Below, piece by piece: positions 6,432-14,222 of a stretch of DNA of 16,671 bases; within the stretch, counting starts at the first letter, position 1, and every line of letters starts with the position of its first letter. The notes under the pieces were generated by a model. That model saw only the letters and a program-made list of their open reading frames with translations, ran no database searches and was not told the DNA's origin. The stretch comes from an uncultured Sutterella sp. (GTDB lineage: Bacteria > Pseudomonadota > Gammaproteobacteria > Burkholderiales > Burkholderiaceae_F). The stretch spans positions 1 to 16,671 of the forward strand of contig URFF01000040.1 of assembly GCA_900546995.1 (NCBI GenBank). Direction: 5' to 3'. Position numbers and translations under genes: made by a program.

Positions 6432-6890
6432 TCAATGACGTTTCGGACAATTTTGCAGATTAAGCCGCATCTTAATGTGCGGAATGCCGTCAAGCAGAAA
6501 TTCCTCAGAGACCGCTTCAAAGCCCAATGATTCATATAGAGCTCGAACATAACATTGCGCTTCAAGCACAATGGAATGAGCTTGGCAGCGACTTTGGGCA
6601 AGCTCAATCCCTTGTTGAATGATTTGGCGCCCAAGTCCTTGGCCACGCCGGACAGAGAGTACTCGACCTAATGTCACTTCTTGAGCTAACTCACCTTGGG
6701 GAATGAGCCTCAGGTAGGCAGTGATCTCACCATTTTCTTTGAAGTAGCAATGCAAAGCGACAGGATCCAGATCGTCAACTTCCTGATACGCACATTGCTG
6801 TTCCACAACAAAAACCGCGACGCGAACTTTGTAGATTTGAAAAAGTTCTTCAGTCGTTAGTTCTGAAAATTTTTTGACGACAAACTGCAT
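6432..6890 (-). CDS. elaA: GNAT-family N-acetyltransferase, ElaA type
   Basis: This 152-residue protein has a single GNAT domain. The N-terminal segment RVAVFVVEQQCAYQEVDDLD (residues 23-42) is characteristic of ElaA. The acetyl-CoA pyrophosphate-binding motif A is LGRVLSVRRGQGLGRQI (74-90, with R82-G-Q-G-L-G), and the C-terminal FLLDGIPHIKM is also typical of ElaA. It would transfer an acetyl group from acetyl-CoA to an amine; the natural substrate of ElaA is not established as far as I know. The ATG has a strong ribosome site (AGGAG, 5 nt upstream on the - strand). It is a single gene, converging on DUF362 and divergent from the TRIC gene. A TACAAT on the - strand (6915-6920) is a possible -10, but without a good -35. 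Confidence 0.87.
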   Translation of the reverse strand: MQFVVKKFSELTTEELFQIYKVRVAVFVVEQQCAYQEVDDLDPVALHCYFKENGEITAYLRLIPQGELAQEVTLGRVLSVRRGQGLGRQIIQQGIELAQSRCQAHSIVLEAQCYVRALYESLGFEAVSEEFLLDGIPHIKMRLNLQNCPKRH

Positions 6891-6942
6891 TTCGACTCCT
6901 TTTGAATTCGGTCAATTGTAGAGTTTTTTCGGGAGATTCTGT

Positions 6943-6971
6943 TTGAGTAAAAAGACAAACTTTTTTACAAT
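6943..6971 (+). promoter_or_regulatory. Sigma70-type promoter for the TRIC-family gene
   Basis: TTGAGT (6943-6948) and TACAAT (6966-6971) are separated by exactly 17 bp, each close to consensus (4/6 and 5/6). Transcription would begin near 6978, giving a leader of about 35 nt before the ATG at 7013. This is one of the two clearest promoter-like elements in the window. Confidence 0.65.
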
Positions 6972-7012
6972 ACGGGGCATTTTAAGATTTAAACTCATCA
7001 AACGGATTTCTC

Positions 7013-7729
7013 ATGGATATCGCCTCTTCAATTCAAGCTTCATTGCAAGCTTTCTATGACAAGGTGGATTTACTTTACCTGACAGACGTTATCGGTATTG
7101 TCGCATTTGCATTCGCTGGCGTTCTAGTGGGTATTCGCAAAAAGTGCGACCCGGTTGGTATTTTCGTTTTGGCTTTCTCGACGGCTTTCGGCGGTGGGAT
7201 TATGCGTGACCTTCTCATCGACCGCCGCCCAATGTATTGGATCGCAAATCAGGAATTGGTTTGGTTGGTTCTCTTTATTACCATTTTCACGCCGATGCTT
7301 TTTAAGTTTTATAAAAAGCACCTTTCTTACGATGTTTTTGTCTGGAGTGATGCCATCGGTTTGGGCTTTTTCTCTGCGGTCGGTACCAGCCATGGTGTTC
7401 ATCTTGATGTCCCGTATCTGCCGGCGGTGTTGTGCGGCGTCGCAACCGGTGTGTTCGGCGGGTTGTGCCGTGACGCGTTTTTAAATGTGAAGCCCTCTCT
7501 CATTTATGACCATCAGCCTTATGGGTCGGTGGCCTTTGCCGGTTGTTGGTTATATATCCTCTTGATTGAACTTGGTGTGGACAATACGCTCAGTATTTGG
7601 ATTGGATCATTGTTTATCTGTTTCTTCCGCATGTGGTGTTACTATCGTTCGTGGCGTATTGATTACAACGATGATTTCCTGGAAGCCGATCCGGGACCTG
7701 AAACCGATCGAGATCGTCGTCAACACTAA
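7013..7729 (+). CDS. TRIC/UPF0126-family membrane protein (YicG-like)
   Basis: This 238-residue integral membrane protein has about seven hydrophobic helices built from two repeats of the UPF0126 domain. Each repeat carries the signature Gly-Gly...Arg-Asp: FGGGIMRDLLIDRRPMYW (from residue 59) and FGGLCRDAFLNVKPSLIY (from residue 148). Bacterial members share the fold of trimeric intracellular cation channels and have also been named glycine transporters (Pfam Gly_transporter). Which applies here cannot be told. The N-terminus adds a short amphipathic segment before the first helix, and the C-terminus is acidic and cytoplasmic-looking. The gene has its own promoter and an upstream GGA that is only a weak ribosome site. 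It is single, followed by a hairpin 70 bp after its stop codon. Confidence 0.88.
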   Translation: MDIASSIQASLQAFYDKVDLLYLTDVIGIVAFAFAGVLVGIRKKCDPVGIFVLAFSTAFGGGIMRDLLIDRRPMYWIANQELVWLVLFITIFTPMLFKFYKKHLSYDVFVWSDAIGLGFFSAVGTSHGVHLDVPYLPAVLCGVATGVFGGLCRDAFLNVKPSLIYDHQPYGSVAFAGCWLYILLIELGVDNTLSIWIGSLFICFFRMWCYYRSWRIDYNDDFLEADPGPETDRDRRQH

Positions 7730-7732
7730 TCA

Positions 7733-7761
7733 TTGAGAAAATTTCGATCTTCGCTTAATAT
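7733..7761 (+). promoter_or_regulatory. Candidate sigma70 promoter for smc
   Basis: TTGAGA (7733-7738, 5/6) and TAATAT (7756-7761, 4/6) are spaced 17 bp apart, starting 4 bp after the TRIC-family stop codon. The predicted transcript starts near 7768 and then meets an intrinsic terminator at 7800-7823 before reaching smc. The -10 lies within an inverted repeat (CGCTTAA at 7752-7758, TTAAGCG at 7770-7776). Confidence 0.45.
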
Positions 7762-7776
7762 CGGATTGCTTAAGCG
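7752..7776. repeat. Inverted repeat in the TRIC-smc gap
   Basis: CGCTTAA (7752-7758) and TTAAGCG (7770-7776) form perfect 7-bp arms around an 11-nt spacer. The repeat overlaps the candidate -10 and start region of the smc promoter, so a protein-bound operator is possible. No T-run follows. Confidence 0.5.
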
Positions 7777-7799
7777 TTAAGAAACGATTTCATAAGGAG

Positions 7800-7823
7800 A
7801 ACGGGTCGAGACGGCCCGTTTTT
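7800..7823 (+). terminator. Intrinsic terminator 21 bp upstream of smc
   Basis: An 8-bp stem with one G-U pair (ACGGGTCG at 7801-7808 with CGGCCCGT at 7812-7819) has a 3-nt AGA loop and runs into T5 (7819-7823). It lies 70 bp after the TRIC-family stop codon and only 21 bp before the smc GTG. It may end the TRIC transcript, act as an attenuator for smc, or both. Confidence 0.8.
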
Positions 7824-7833
7824 CGTTTTAACT

Positions 7834-7840
7834 GAAGGAA
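7834..7840 (+). promoter_or_regulatory. Ribosome binding site for the GTG start of smc
   Basis: GAAGGAA lies 4 nt before the GTG at 7845. Together with the immediate match to the Smc N-terminus (MRLRQIRISGFKSF) it fixes the non-ATG start. Confidence 0.75.
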
Positions 7841-7844
7841 AACT

Positions 7845-10800
7845 GTGCGTCTTCGTCAAATCCGCATCAGCGGTTTCAAATCTTTTGCAGACCTAACAAC
7901 GATTGAAGTGCCGTCTTCAATTGTGGGTATCGTTGGTCCCAACGGTTGTGGTAAATCCAATGTCATTGAGGCTGTTCAGTGGGCATTGGGTGAGGGCAAA
8001 GCGAGCGACCTTCGTTGTAAGAGCATGGGCGAATTGATTTTTGCCGGTTCAGATAACCGTAAACCGGCAGGTCGCGCGATGGTTGAGCTGGTTTTTGACA
8101 ACAGTGATGGTTCAATTCCCGGCCCCTGGGGGACTTACAGTGAAATTTCAGTCAAACGGGTTTTAACTCGCGATAACACAAGCTCTTACCTCATCAATAA
8201 TCAGCAGGTTCGCGCAACGGATATCCGTGATCTTTTCATGGGGACGGGGTTGGGCGCCAACTCGTACGCCATCATCAGTCAGGGAATGGTGACCGAGTTT
8301 GCAAAGGACTCGCCTGAAAAGCGACGTGAATACTTGGAGGAGGCCGCCGGGGTTTCGAAATATAAGAAGCGTCGAAAAGAGGCCGAATCAAAATTAGCTA
8401 GTACCCGAGCCAATCTTGAGCGTGTCAGTGACTTGCAGGTCACACGCCGCGAATCGCTTGCTCGCCTTCAAAAGGAAGCGGAAGTCGCACTGAAATATCA
8501 GCAATTGGATCAAGAGAGAGCTCAAAAAGAATCGCTTTGGTGGTTTGTTCAGATGTTGGAAGCACAAAATGCGATTGATCGCATTAATGTGCAAATTGCT
8601 CAATCACAGTCGCAAATTTCAGAAAAAGATGAATCCGTCCGGCATGAACGAGAGCGATTGGGACAATTGCGTGATCGCTTAAATGATGCGAATATCGCTG
8701 TTCTCGGGCGAACTCAGTCTTTAGCCGAAGTGGATAAATCGATTTCATCGGTTGAAGGCAATATTCGTTCGATTATCGAGCGCAGAGCACTGATGCAGAC
8801 GCAAGTGGAAAGTTACAGTTCAATGCTTGTGGCTCGCGGCGACGAAATCAAGAAGCAATCGGAACGTATTCATACAATCATTAAAGAGCGTGAGGAAAAA
8901 GAGGACGTTTTGGCAAGTGCCCAAGAACGGGAAGCCATTTTAGATGAAGCAAGACAATTGGCTTCAGATAAAGCGCAAAACGCAAAGAACACGTATGAGA
9001 CTTCCCGGCAAGAGGCGCAGGCATTGGAAGGACAGTCCAGAACGCTCTCATTGGAAATCGCACAGTTATCCAAATCGCGCGAAACATTATCGGCTCAATT
9101 GGAAAAATATCGCCGTGAAGCCTCACAAACATCTGCCCCGGATGAGGATCAACACAGGCAACTTCAAGAGGATGTGGCCGCTTTGCACGAAGAGTGCGAG
9201 ACGTTGCTTGCTCAAAGGGAGGAAATACAGGACGTTTCCGAGCAAGCGCGCGATCGTTTTAGCCAATTGCAAGCGCAATTGCACGAAAAACAGCAAAAAC
9301 ATACGGCGCAAACGGTCCGTTTAACCACGCTTCACGAGTTGGAGCAAAAAGCGCTTAGCGGCAATCGTCTCTCCGAGTGGTTAAGTGCTCAAGGGCTTGA
9401 TTCGATGAAGCGTCTGTATGAATGGATTCATGTCGATCCTGATTGGGCTAGAGCGCTTGAAGCGGTTTTACGAGAGCGAGTCAATGCGCTTGGCATTTCT
9501 CGATTGGAGATGGCAAGCGCCTTTGCGTTGACTCCACCCCCGGGGAAAATGACTTTTTTCTCAACCTCGGAAAGCGAACCGGAAGTTCAAACAGGTGATG
9601 ATTTTCCGAGGCTAACGGAGAAAGTCACGCTAAGCGACAGCGCTTACGGCGTTAGGCCGGTTCTTTTTCAGTGGCTTTCCAAGTGCTGTTTAGCCTCTTC
9701 TTTGTCTGAGGCGCTGAAAAATCGTTCTCAATTACCGACAGGCTGCTATTTTGTGACACCACAAGGTCATGTCGTTGACGCGGCAAGCATCACTTTTTGG
9801 GCCGACGATGAATCTTCAGGGGTTTTGTCTCGTCGAGCTGAGATTGAAAAACTGCAAAGTGAGGAAGCGTCAGTCAGAGTTGAGATTGAATCAACCGAAA
9901 AACAATTGGGTGAAGAACGATTACGCCAAGCCGATTTGGCTCAAAATCTACGGGATATTCAGTCTCGCTATGAAAATGTTCGACGTCAGGAAAGTCAGTC
10001 GGCACTTGAGTTGACTCGTATGACGGCGGCTATACAAGCGTATAAAGCCCGTGCCGAAGAGCTGCAAACTTGGATTGAAGACACTCAAACGCAACTAGAA
10101 GAAACCTCGGCCGCACTCGAAGAGGCCGATGGTCGGTTCGGTGAGTTGGATGAACAATTATCACTGCGCCAACAGCGAGCGGAAGAAGCCTGTATGAGTT
10201 GGGAAAACGCTCAGGAAGACGCGCGTCGGGCCGAGCAAGACTATAACGTGTTTTCTTACACTCAACGCGAAGTTGAGTTAGCCCTTAAAACATTGACTGA
10301 ACGTCTCAATGAGGCGCAACGCGCTCAGATGTTGGCGCAAAACGAACAGGAAGAATTGCGTGGAAAGATCACTGCGATTAAAGCGTCGCTTGAAGTGCTG
10401 GATGAAGATAGCGAGCGAGAGGGTTTGAAAGTCTTGTTGCAAAAGCGCGAACAAGCTCAAGCTGATCTATCCGAAGCAGAGAAAATTCAAGCCGAGCTTG
10501 ACCGTGAAGCCAAGGAGGTTGAGGTCGGTCTGGGGCAGTTAGAGGAACAAAAAGCCATTGAGCAGAACCGTATTGGGGATTTTTTTGTCAAGCGTCGTCA
10601 ATATGAAGTGGATTTTGCAACGGTTAAGGGACGCTTGGATGAAATGCAGTGCGATGAAACCGCACTGCGCGAGCGTTATGAGTTGGAGCATCCAAAATTA
10701 AATGCTTTGCGCCTTGAGGTTGAAAAAACGGCCAAAGAAATCGCAGCCCTTGGCGCAGTCAATCATGCGGCCTTACAACAATTGGAGATTCAGACACAAG

Positions 10801-11372
10801 AAGTCGAACGAATTGATCGTGAGGTGGCGGATTTAAATGAAGCGATTGTGACGATTGAAGCAGCGATTAAGAAAATCGACCAGGAAACACGAGCGCTTTT
10901 AAAAGACACTTTTAATCGGGTCAATGAGGCTTTTAATCAAAAGTTCACTCAGCTGTTTCAAGGGGGGCACGCTCGGCTCGAGATGACTTCTGACGATGCG
11001 CTGGAAGCCGGTATCGAAATGTACGCGAATCCTCCGGGTAAGCATAACCATTCGATTCGACAGCTTTCGGGCGGTGAATTGACGCTTACAGCCATTGCGT
11101 TGGTTTTCGCGTTTTTCACGTTGAACCCGGCACCGTTTTGCTTGCTTGACGAAATTGATGCGCCACTTGATGAAGCCAATCAGGAACGACTATCCCGGTT
11201 GGTTGGGGCAATGAGCGAGAACACGCAATTTATGATGATTACTCACCATCGAGTGACGATGGAACATACCAATCAGTTAATCGGTGTGACGATGAAAGAA
11301 CCGGGGGTTTCCCGTGTCGTGAGCGTTGATATCGCTGAAGCCGAGCAGTATGTTCAGAAAACAAAAAGTTAA
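7845..11372 (+). CDS. smc: Smc, chromosome segregation/condensation ATPase
   Basis: Smc forms a ring-shaped dimer that organises and separates the chromosome with ATP hydrolysis, normally with ScpA and ScpB (neither is in the window). The 1175-residue product has the full architecture. Walker A is GPNGCGKSN (31-39). A first long coiled coil runs to about 505. The hinge spans about 507-665, with WARALEAVLRERVNALGIS and LPTGCYFVTPQGHVV. The second coiled coil runs to about 1010. The C-terminal head holds signature LSGGE (1074-1078) and Walker B FCLLDEIDAP with catalytic Asp1102-Glu1103. Length is normal and I see no frameshift. It starts with GTG. Smc-zipA-ligA is a common betaproteobacterial order; here an M20 hydrolase gene sits between smc and zipA. 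A terminator lies directly upstream, so how smc is transcribed is an open point. Confidence 0.97.
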   Translation: MRLRQIRISGFKSFADLTTIEVPSSIVGIVGPNGCGKSNVIEAVQWALGEGKASDLRCKSMGELIFAGSDNRKPAGRAMVELVFDNSDGSIPGPWGTYSEISVKRVLTRDNTSSYLINNQQVRATDIRDLFMGTGLGANSYAIISQGMVTEFAKDSPEKRREYLEEAAGVSKYKKRRKEAESKLASTRANLERVSDLQVTRRESLARLQKEAEVALKYQQLDQERAQKESLWWFVQMLEAQNAIDRINVQIAQSQSQISEKDESVRHERERLGQLRDRLNDANIAVLGRTQSLAEVDKSISSVEGNIRSIIERRALMQTQVESYSSMLVARGDEIKKQSERIHTIIKEREEKEDVLASAQEREAILDEARQLASDKAQNAKNTYETSRQEAQALEGQSRTLSLEIAQLSKSRETLSAQLEKYRREASQTSAPDEDQHRQLQEDVAALHEECETLLAQREEIQDVSEQARDRFSQLQAQLHEKQQKHTAQTVRLTTLHELEQKALSGNRLSEWLSAQGLDSMKRLYEWIHVDPDWARALEAVLRERVNALGISRLEMASAFALTPPPGKMTFFSTSESEPEVQTGDDFPRLTEKVTLSDSAYGVRPVLFQWLSKCCLASSLSEALKNRSQLPTGCYFVTPQGHVVDAASITFWADDESSGVLSRRAEIEKLQSEEASVRVEIESTEKQLGEERLRQADLAQNLRDIQSRYENVRRQESQSALELTRMTAAIQAYKARAEELQTWIEDTQTQLEETSAALEEADGRFGELDEQLSLRQQRAEEACMSWENAQEDARRAEQDYNVFSYTQREVELALKTLTERLNEAQRAQMLAQNEQEELRGKITAIKASLEVLDEDSEREGLKVLLQKREQAQADLSEAEKIQAELDREAKEVEVGLGQLEEQKAIEQNRIGDFFVKRRQYEVDFATVKGRLDEMQCDETALRERYELEHPKLNALRLEVEKTAKEIAALGAVNHAALQQLEIQTQEVERIDREVADLNEAIVTIEAAIKKIDQETRALLKDTFNRVNEAFNQKFTQLFQGGHARLEMTSDDALEAGIEMYANPPGKHNHSIRQLSGGELTLTAIALVFAFFTLNPAPFCLLDEIDAPLDEANQERLSRLVGAMSENTQFMMITHHRVTMEHTNQLIGVTMKEPGVSRVVSVDIAEAEQYVQKTKS

Positions 11373-11378
11373 AGAATC

Positions 11379-11410
11379 AGCCGATTTCGTTTGCGAGTCG
11401 GCTTACTTTT
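11379..11410 (+). terminator. Probable intrinsic terminator after smc
   Basis: AGCCGA (11379-11384) pairs with TCGGCT (11398-11403), with inner TCG/CGA pairing that would extend the stem. A TAC then separates it from T5 (11406-11410). The offset of the T-run makes it weaker than the others in this window. It lies 15 bp before the next ATG. Confidence 0.6.
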
Positions 11411-11424
11411 TAAGGAAGTTTTAA

Positions 11425-12591
11425 ATGAATTTAAACGAGTTATGTGAAAAGTACGCGAACTATCAGATCGAGCAACGTCGTTGGTTTCATCAAAACCCGG
11501 AAGTCAGCACGAAAGAATTTGAGACTTCGGCGCACATTAAAGCGGAGCTTGATCGCATGGGCATCGCTTGGCGGGACTGCGGTCTGCAAACCGGTATCGT
11601 TGCAAAGATTCAAGGACGAAAGCCCGGCAAAAGTATTTTGCTTCGGGCCGATATGGATGCCTTAAGTGTCAAAGAAGAAACCGGAGAAACGTTTGCCAGT
11701 CACAATTCCGGGGTTATGCATGCTTGCGGTCACGATTGCCATATGTCCATGCTTTTAACCTCGGCGGCGATGCTCAATGAACTCAAAACCGAGTTTGATG
11801 GAACAGTGGTGCTGGCGTTTCAGCCGGCAGAAGAAATGGGAATCGGTGCCAAATCAATGATTGAAGACGGCGTACTTGATGGCGTCGATGCCGCCTTTTC
11901 CATGCATGTATGGTCAGATTTGCAAGCGGGAACGATTTCCGTGCGAGAAGGTGCGGCGATGGCTTCCGGTGATCGTTTTAGTATCGACGTCAAGGGCGTG
12001 GGTGGTCATGGCGCGATGCCTCATGTTTGTACCGATGCCGCTGTAATTTGTTCGGCTATTGTTCAAAACCTTCAAACCGTGGTGAGTCGGGAAATTTCGC
12101 CAGTGGAGACAGCGGTGGTGACTGTCGGCACGATCGAGGCCGGCACTCGTTGGAATGTGGTAGCGGGTTCGGGGCGTTTGACCGGCACCACCCGTTGTTT
12201 TTCCAATGAGGTTCGTGAGCAATTCCCGGAAATGATTGGCCGGATCGCTACGCAAACGGCTTTAGCGTTAAAAGGACAGGCCGAGCTCACATACGACGCA
12301 TTGGTGCCGCCGGTGATTAACGATCGGGCGATGGCTCAATTGGTGCAATCCTGTGCTCGCGAGGTTTTAGGGCAAGAGGCCTGTGTGGACTATCCTTTGA
12401 CGATGGTCGCTGAAGATTTCGCTTATTTCGAGCAGAAGGTCCCCGGCGTCATGGCCCTTTTTGGTGTTCGTAACGAAGCCTGTGGAGCCGTCCACCCGCA
12501 ACACTCCGGGTGCTATCGGGTTGATGAGTCCATGTTGATTCGCGGGGCGGAACTTTACGCAAAAGTTGCTTTAACTTTCCTAAAAGCATAG
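11425..12591 (+). CDS. M20-family (M20D) metallo-amidohydrolase
   Basis: This is a 388-residue cytoplasmic zinc/manganese hydrolase of the M20D aminoacylase/hippurate hydrolase/IAA-amino-acid hydrolase group, which splits N-acyl amino acids or similar amides. Visible landmarks are WFHQNPEVSTKEFET (20-34), LRADMDAL (73-80) and MHACGHDCH (98-106, with metal ligands Cys101 and His103). The catalytic and metal Glu pair is in QPAEE (Glu136-Glu137), with His161 in SMHVW. The dimerisation/lid region begins around GGHGAMPH, AEDFAYF follows, and a C-terminal metal His lies in VHPQHSGCYRVDE (about 357). The substrate cannot be chosen among the group. The ATG has a good ribosome site (AAGGAAG). It is not part of the usual smc-zipA-ligA block, and its link to the neighbours is probably positional only. 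Confidence 0.9.
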   Translation: MNLNELCEKYANYQIEQRRWFHQNPEVSTKEFETSAHIKAELDRMGIAWRDCGLQTGIVAKIQGRKPGKSILLRADMDALSVKEETGETFASHNSGVMHACGHDCHMSMLLTSAAMLNELKTEFDGTVVLAFQPAEEMGIGAKSMIEDGVLDGVDAAFSMHVWSDLQAGTISVREGAAMASGDRFSIDVKGVGGHGAMPHVCTDAAVICSAIVQNLQTVVSREISPVETAVVTVGTIEAGTRWNVVAGSGRLTGTTRCFSNEVREQFPEMIGRIATQTALALKGQAELTYDALVPPVINDRAMAQLVQSCAREVLGQEACVDYPLTMVAEDFAYFEQKVPGVMALFGVRNEACGAVHPQHSGCYRVDESMLIRGAELYAKVALTFLKA

Positions 12592-12760
12592 GCGGTGTTT
12601 TTGAAAACACGTGCAAAAAAATTTTGACGGCTTTCACTGAGTTAACGTCTTCAACAAAGCCTCGTTTGTGCGTAAAATATACCGTTCAGATGTGAAATTT
12701 CAGATACTGTGACGGTTCTTGTGGCAAGGCTGTAACGGGTTGTCTAAGTGCTTGCTTTTT

Positions 12761-12764
12761 GGAG
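12761..12764 (+). promoter_or_regulatory. Ribosome binding site fixing the zipA start
   Basis: GGAG lies 5 nt before the ATG at 12770. It supports this start over the in-frame TTG at 12719, which would put 17 unrelated residues ahead of the membrane anchor. The 178-bp gap upstream (12592-12769) holds only a weak 6-bp hairpin at 12595-12610 without a T-run, and a TAAAAT at 12673-12678 that might be a -10 element with a poor -35. Confidence 0.7.
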
Positions 12765-12769
12765 CTTTT

Positions 12770-14122
12770 ATGAACGAGATGGTTCTTTTTCTGGTGATCG
12801 GTGCGGCGATCATCCTCGTGGCCTTATTTTTATGGTCCCGTATGGAACAGAAAAAAGCGCAGAATTCGCGCGTGGGTTTGGCTCAAGAATCTAAAAAAAT
12901 GTATGAAAAAATGAGGCCCGGTGCGTTGCCTCGGCAAACCAATTCTGAAGTTTCTCCGCAAGTGAGCATTGTTAATGAACCGACATCAAAGCCGTCCGAA
13001 CAAATTGAGTTGAAAAGTTCGGAAAAAACGCCCGAGGTGATGTTGGCCCCTGAGCCGGTTCTTGAAAAGCCAGTCACCCAGCCCGAAACCGTGGAAGTCC
13101 CATTTGATTTGGTGTCTGAACCGTTGCCTGCTGAACCGAAAAAAGCACCGGAGGTTCCGAAAACGGAAATTAAGCCATCGAATCCTCAACCTATTCAAGT
13201 GCAAAAGCCCGTTGAACAGTCCACAGAAAAAACGGTTCAGGCCGATCGTGTTGTAAAACCGGAACAGTCGCCTGAAATCGAAAAACAGCCCCCGATGAAA
13301 TTATTCCCGAAAGAAGGGTTGATTAATTTTGAAGCCGATGAGTTAACGGAGACGGTTGGGTTGATTCAGTCAGTGCGCCCGATTGCCGGTGAGCGAATGC
13401 TCGAAATGGCGGCCAATCTGCAGAAACTGAAATTGCCGATTCGTATTTACGTTCGTCGAGTGGATAACAATCGTTGGTATTTGCCGGTTGCAGAAGGTCG
13501 CTACACTGAGATGGCCGTGGTACTGCTTTTGGCAACGCGGTTAAGCTATATCAATGAAATGGACGCGAGTCGTTTCTGCGTGGCCATTCAGCAAGCCGGT
13601 ATTGCGTTGGATGCCGATAACGACACTGAGGCGGCACAAGATATCGTCGCTCGGGCCAAGCGCTTGCATGAAACCATCAAGAGCTTTGATATTCAGTTAT
13701 CCTTTATCTTGGCTGCGCGTGAACCCCTGCCTCCACCTGAAGTGGCAGAAGCCGCTCGTTTGGCCGGTTTTATGCAACTTAATCCCATGCGCTATTTCTT
13801 GGGGACGGTTCAGGACATTTCAAACGCCACGATCTTTTTGACGCAAGACCAGTTTGATCGACGCTATTTGACGTTGTCGTTGGATGCGCCGCTTGCGCGT
13901 CCCAATAGCCGCCCGCTGCATAAACTGTTTAGCGTTGCCAATGACTTGTGTGCTCGATTGCACTTGCAAATGCAAGATGCTACCGATGCTCCGATTAATA
14001 CCGAAGCGGCCCAGGCCATCAATAAACAGCTTGAGCTTTATTACAAGCAGATGATTCAAGCCGAGATTGAACCGGGCAGCCCACGAGCCAGAATTCTCTT
14101 TACAAGAGATTCAGCACAGTAA
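12770..14122 (+). CDS. zipA: ZipA-like cell division protein
   Basis: ZipA tethers FtsZ filaments to the inner membrane at the division site. The 450-residue product has the expected design. An N-terminal membrane anchor comes within the first 22 residues and is followed by basic residues (RMEQKKAQ). Next is a long charged Pro/Glu/Lys-rich linker (about 50-190). The C-terminal domain (about 200-430) corresponds to the FtsZ-binding domain, including LPIRIYVRRVDNNRWYLP and the ending EIEPGSPRARILF. The linker is rich in KP/EP dipeptides and likely disordered. Sequence similarity between ZipA proteins is low, so the call rests on architecture plus position between smc and ligA, where ZipA lies in Betaproteobacteria. 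The start is fixed by the GGAG at 12761. A terminator follows 6 bp after the stop codon. Confidence 0.88.
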   Translation: MNEMVLFLVIGAAIILVALFLWSRMEQKKAQNSRVGLAQESKKMYEKMRPGALPRQTNSEVSPQVSIVNEPTSKPSEQIELKSSEKTPEVMLAPEPVLEKPVTQPETVEVPFDLVSEPLPAEPKKAPEVPKTEIKPSNPQPIQVQKPVEQSTEKTVQADRVVKPEQSPEIEKQPPMKLFPKEGLINFEADELTETVGLIQSVRPIAGERMLEMAANLQKLKLPIRIYVRRVDNNRWYLPVAEGRYTEMAVVLLLATRLSYINEMDASRFCVAIQQAGIALDADNDTEAAQDIVARAKRLHETIKSFDIQLSFILAAREPLPPPEVAEAARLAGFMQLNPMRYFLGTVQDISNATIFLTQDQFDRRYLTLSLDAPLARPNSRPLHKLFSVANDLCARLHLQMQDATDAPINTEAAQAINKQLELYYKQMIQAEIEPGSPRARILFTRDSAQ

Positions 14123-14128
14123 AACTTT

Positions 14129-14155
14129 GAGCGGTCTGAAATAGACCGCTCTTTT
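14129..14155 (+). terminator. Intrinsic terminator after zipA (first of two)
   Basis: A perfect 9-bp stem (GAGCGGTCT at 14129-14137 with AGACCGCTC at 14143-14151) closes a GAAAT loop and is followed by T4. It lies 6 bp after the zipA stop codon. Confidence 0.88.
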
Positions 14156-14161
14156 CGACTG

Positions 14162-14194
14162 GGCGGATAAGCTAAAGGTTCATTCCGCCTTTTT
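14162..14194 (+). terminator. Probable second terminator before ligA
   Basis: GGCGGA (14162-14167) pairs with TCCGCC (14184-14189) over a 16-nt loop and runs into T5 (14190-14194). It is weaker than the first hairpin because of the large loop. It begins 7 bp after the first hairpin ends and finishes 28 bp before the ligA ATG. Confidence 0.6.
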
Positions 14195-14222
14195 GTGTGA
14201 CGAATTTCTTATTTCGCTTTCT

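Noticed and set aside
6233..6646. A 137-residue open frame on the - strand overlapping elaA
   Set aside because: It overlaps the convincing ElaA gene in another frame and the end of the DUF362 gene, with no recognisable domain.
12595..12610. Hairpin GTGTTT/AAACAC after the M20 gene as a terminator
   Set aside because: The stem is short and AT-rich and no T-run follows on either strand.
12624..12648. TTGACG with TAACGT as a zipA promoter
   Set aside because: The hexamers are only 13 bp apart, too close for a sigma70 promoter.
12719..12769. An extended ZipA start from a TTG
   Set aside because: It would place 17 unrelated residues before the membrane anchor; ATG 12770 has GGAG at proper spacing.
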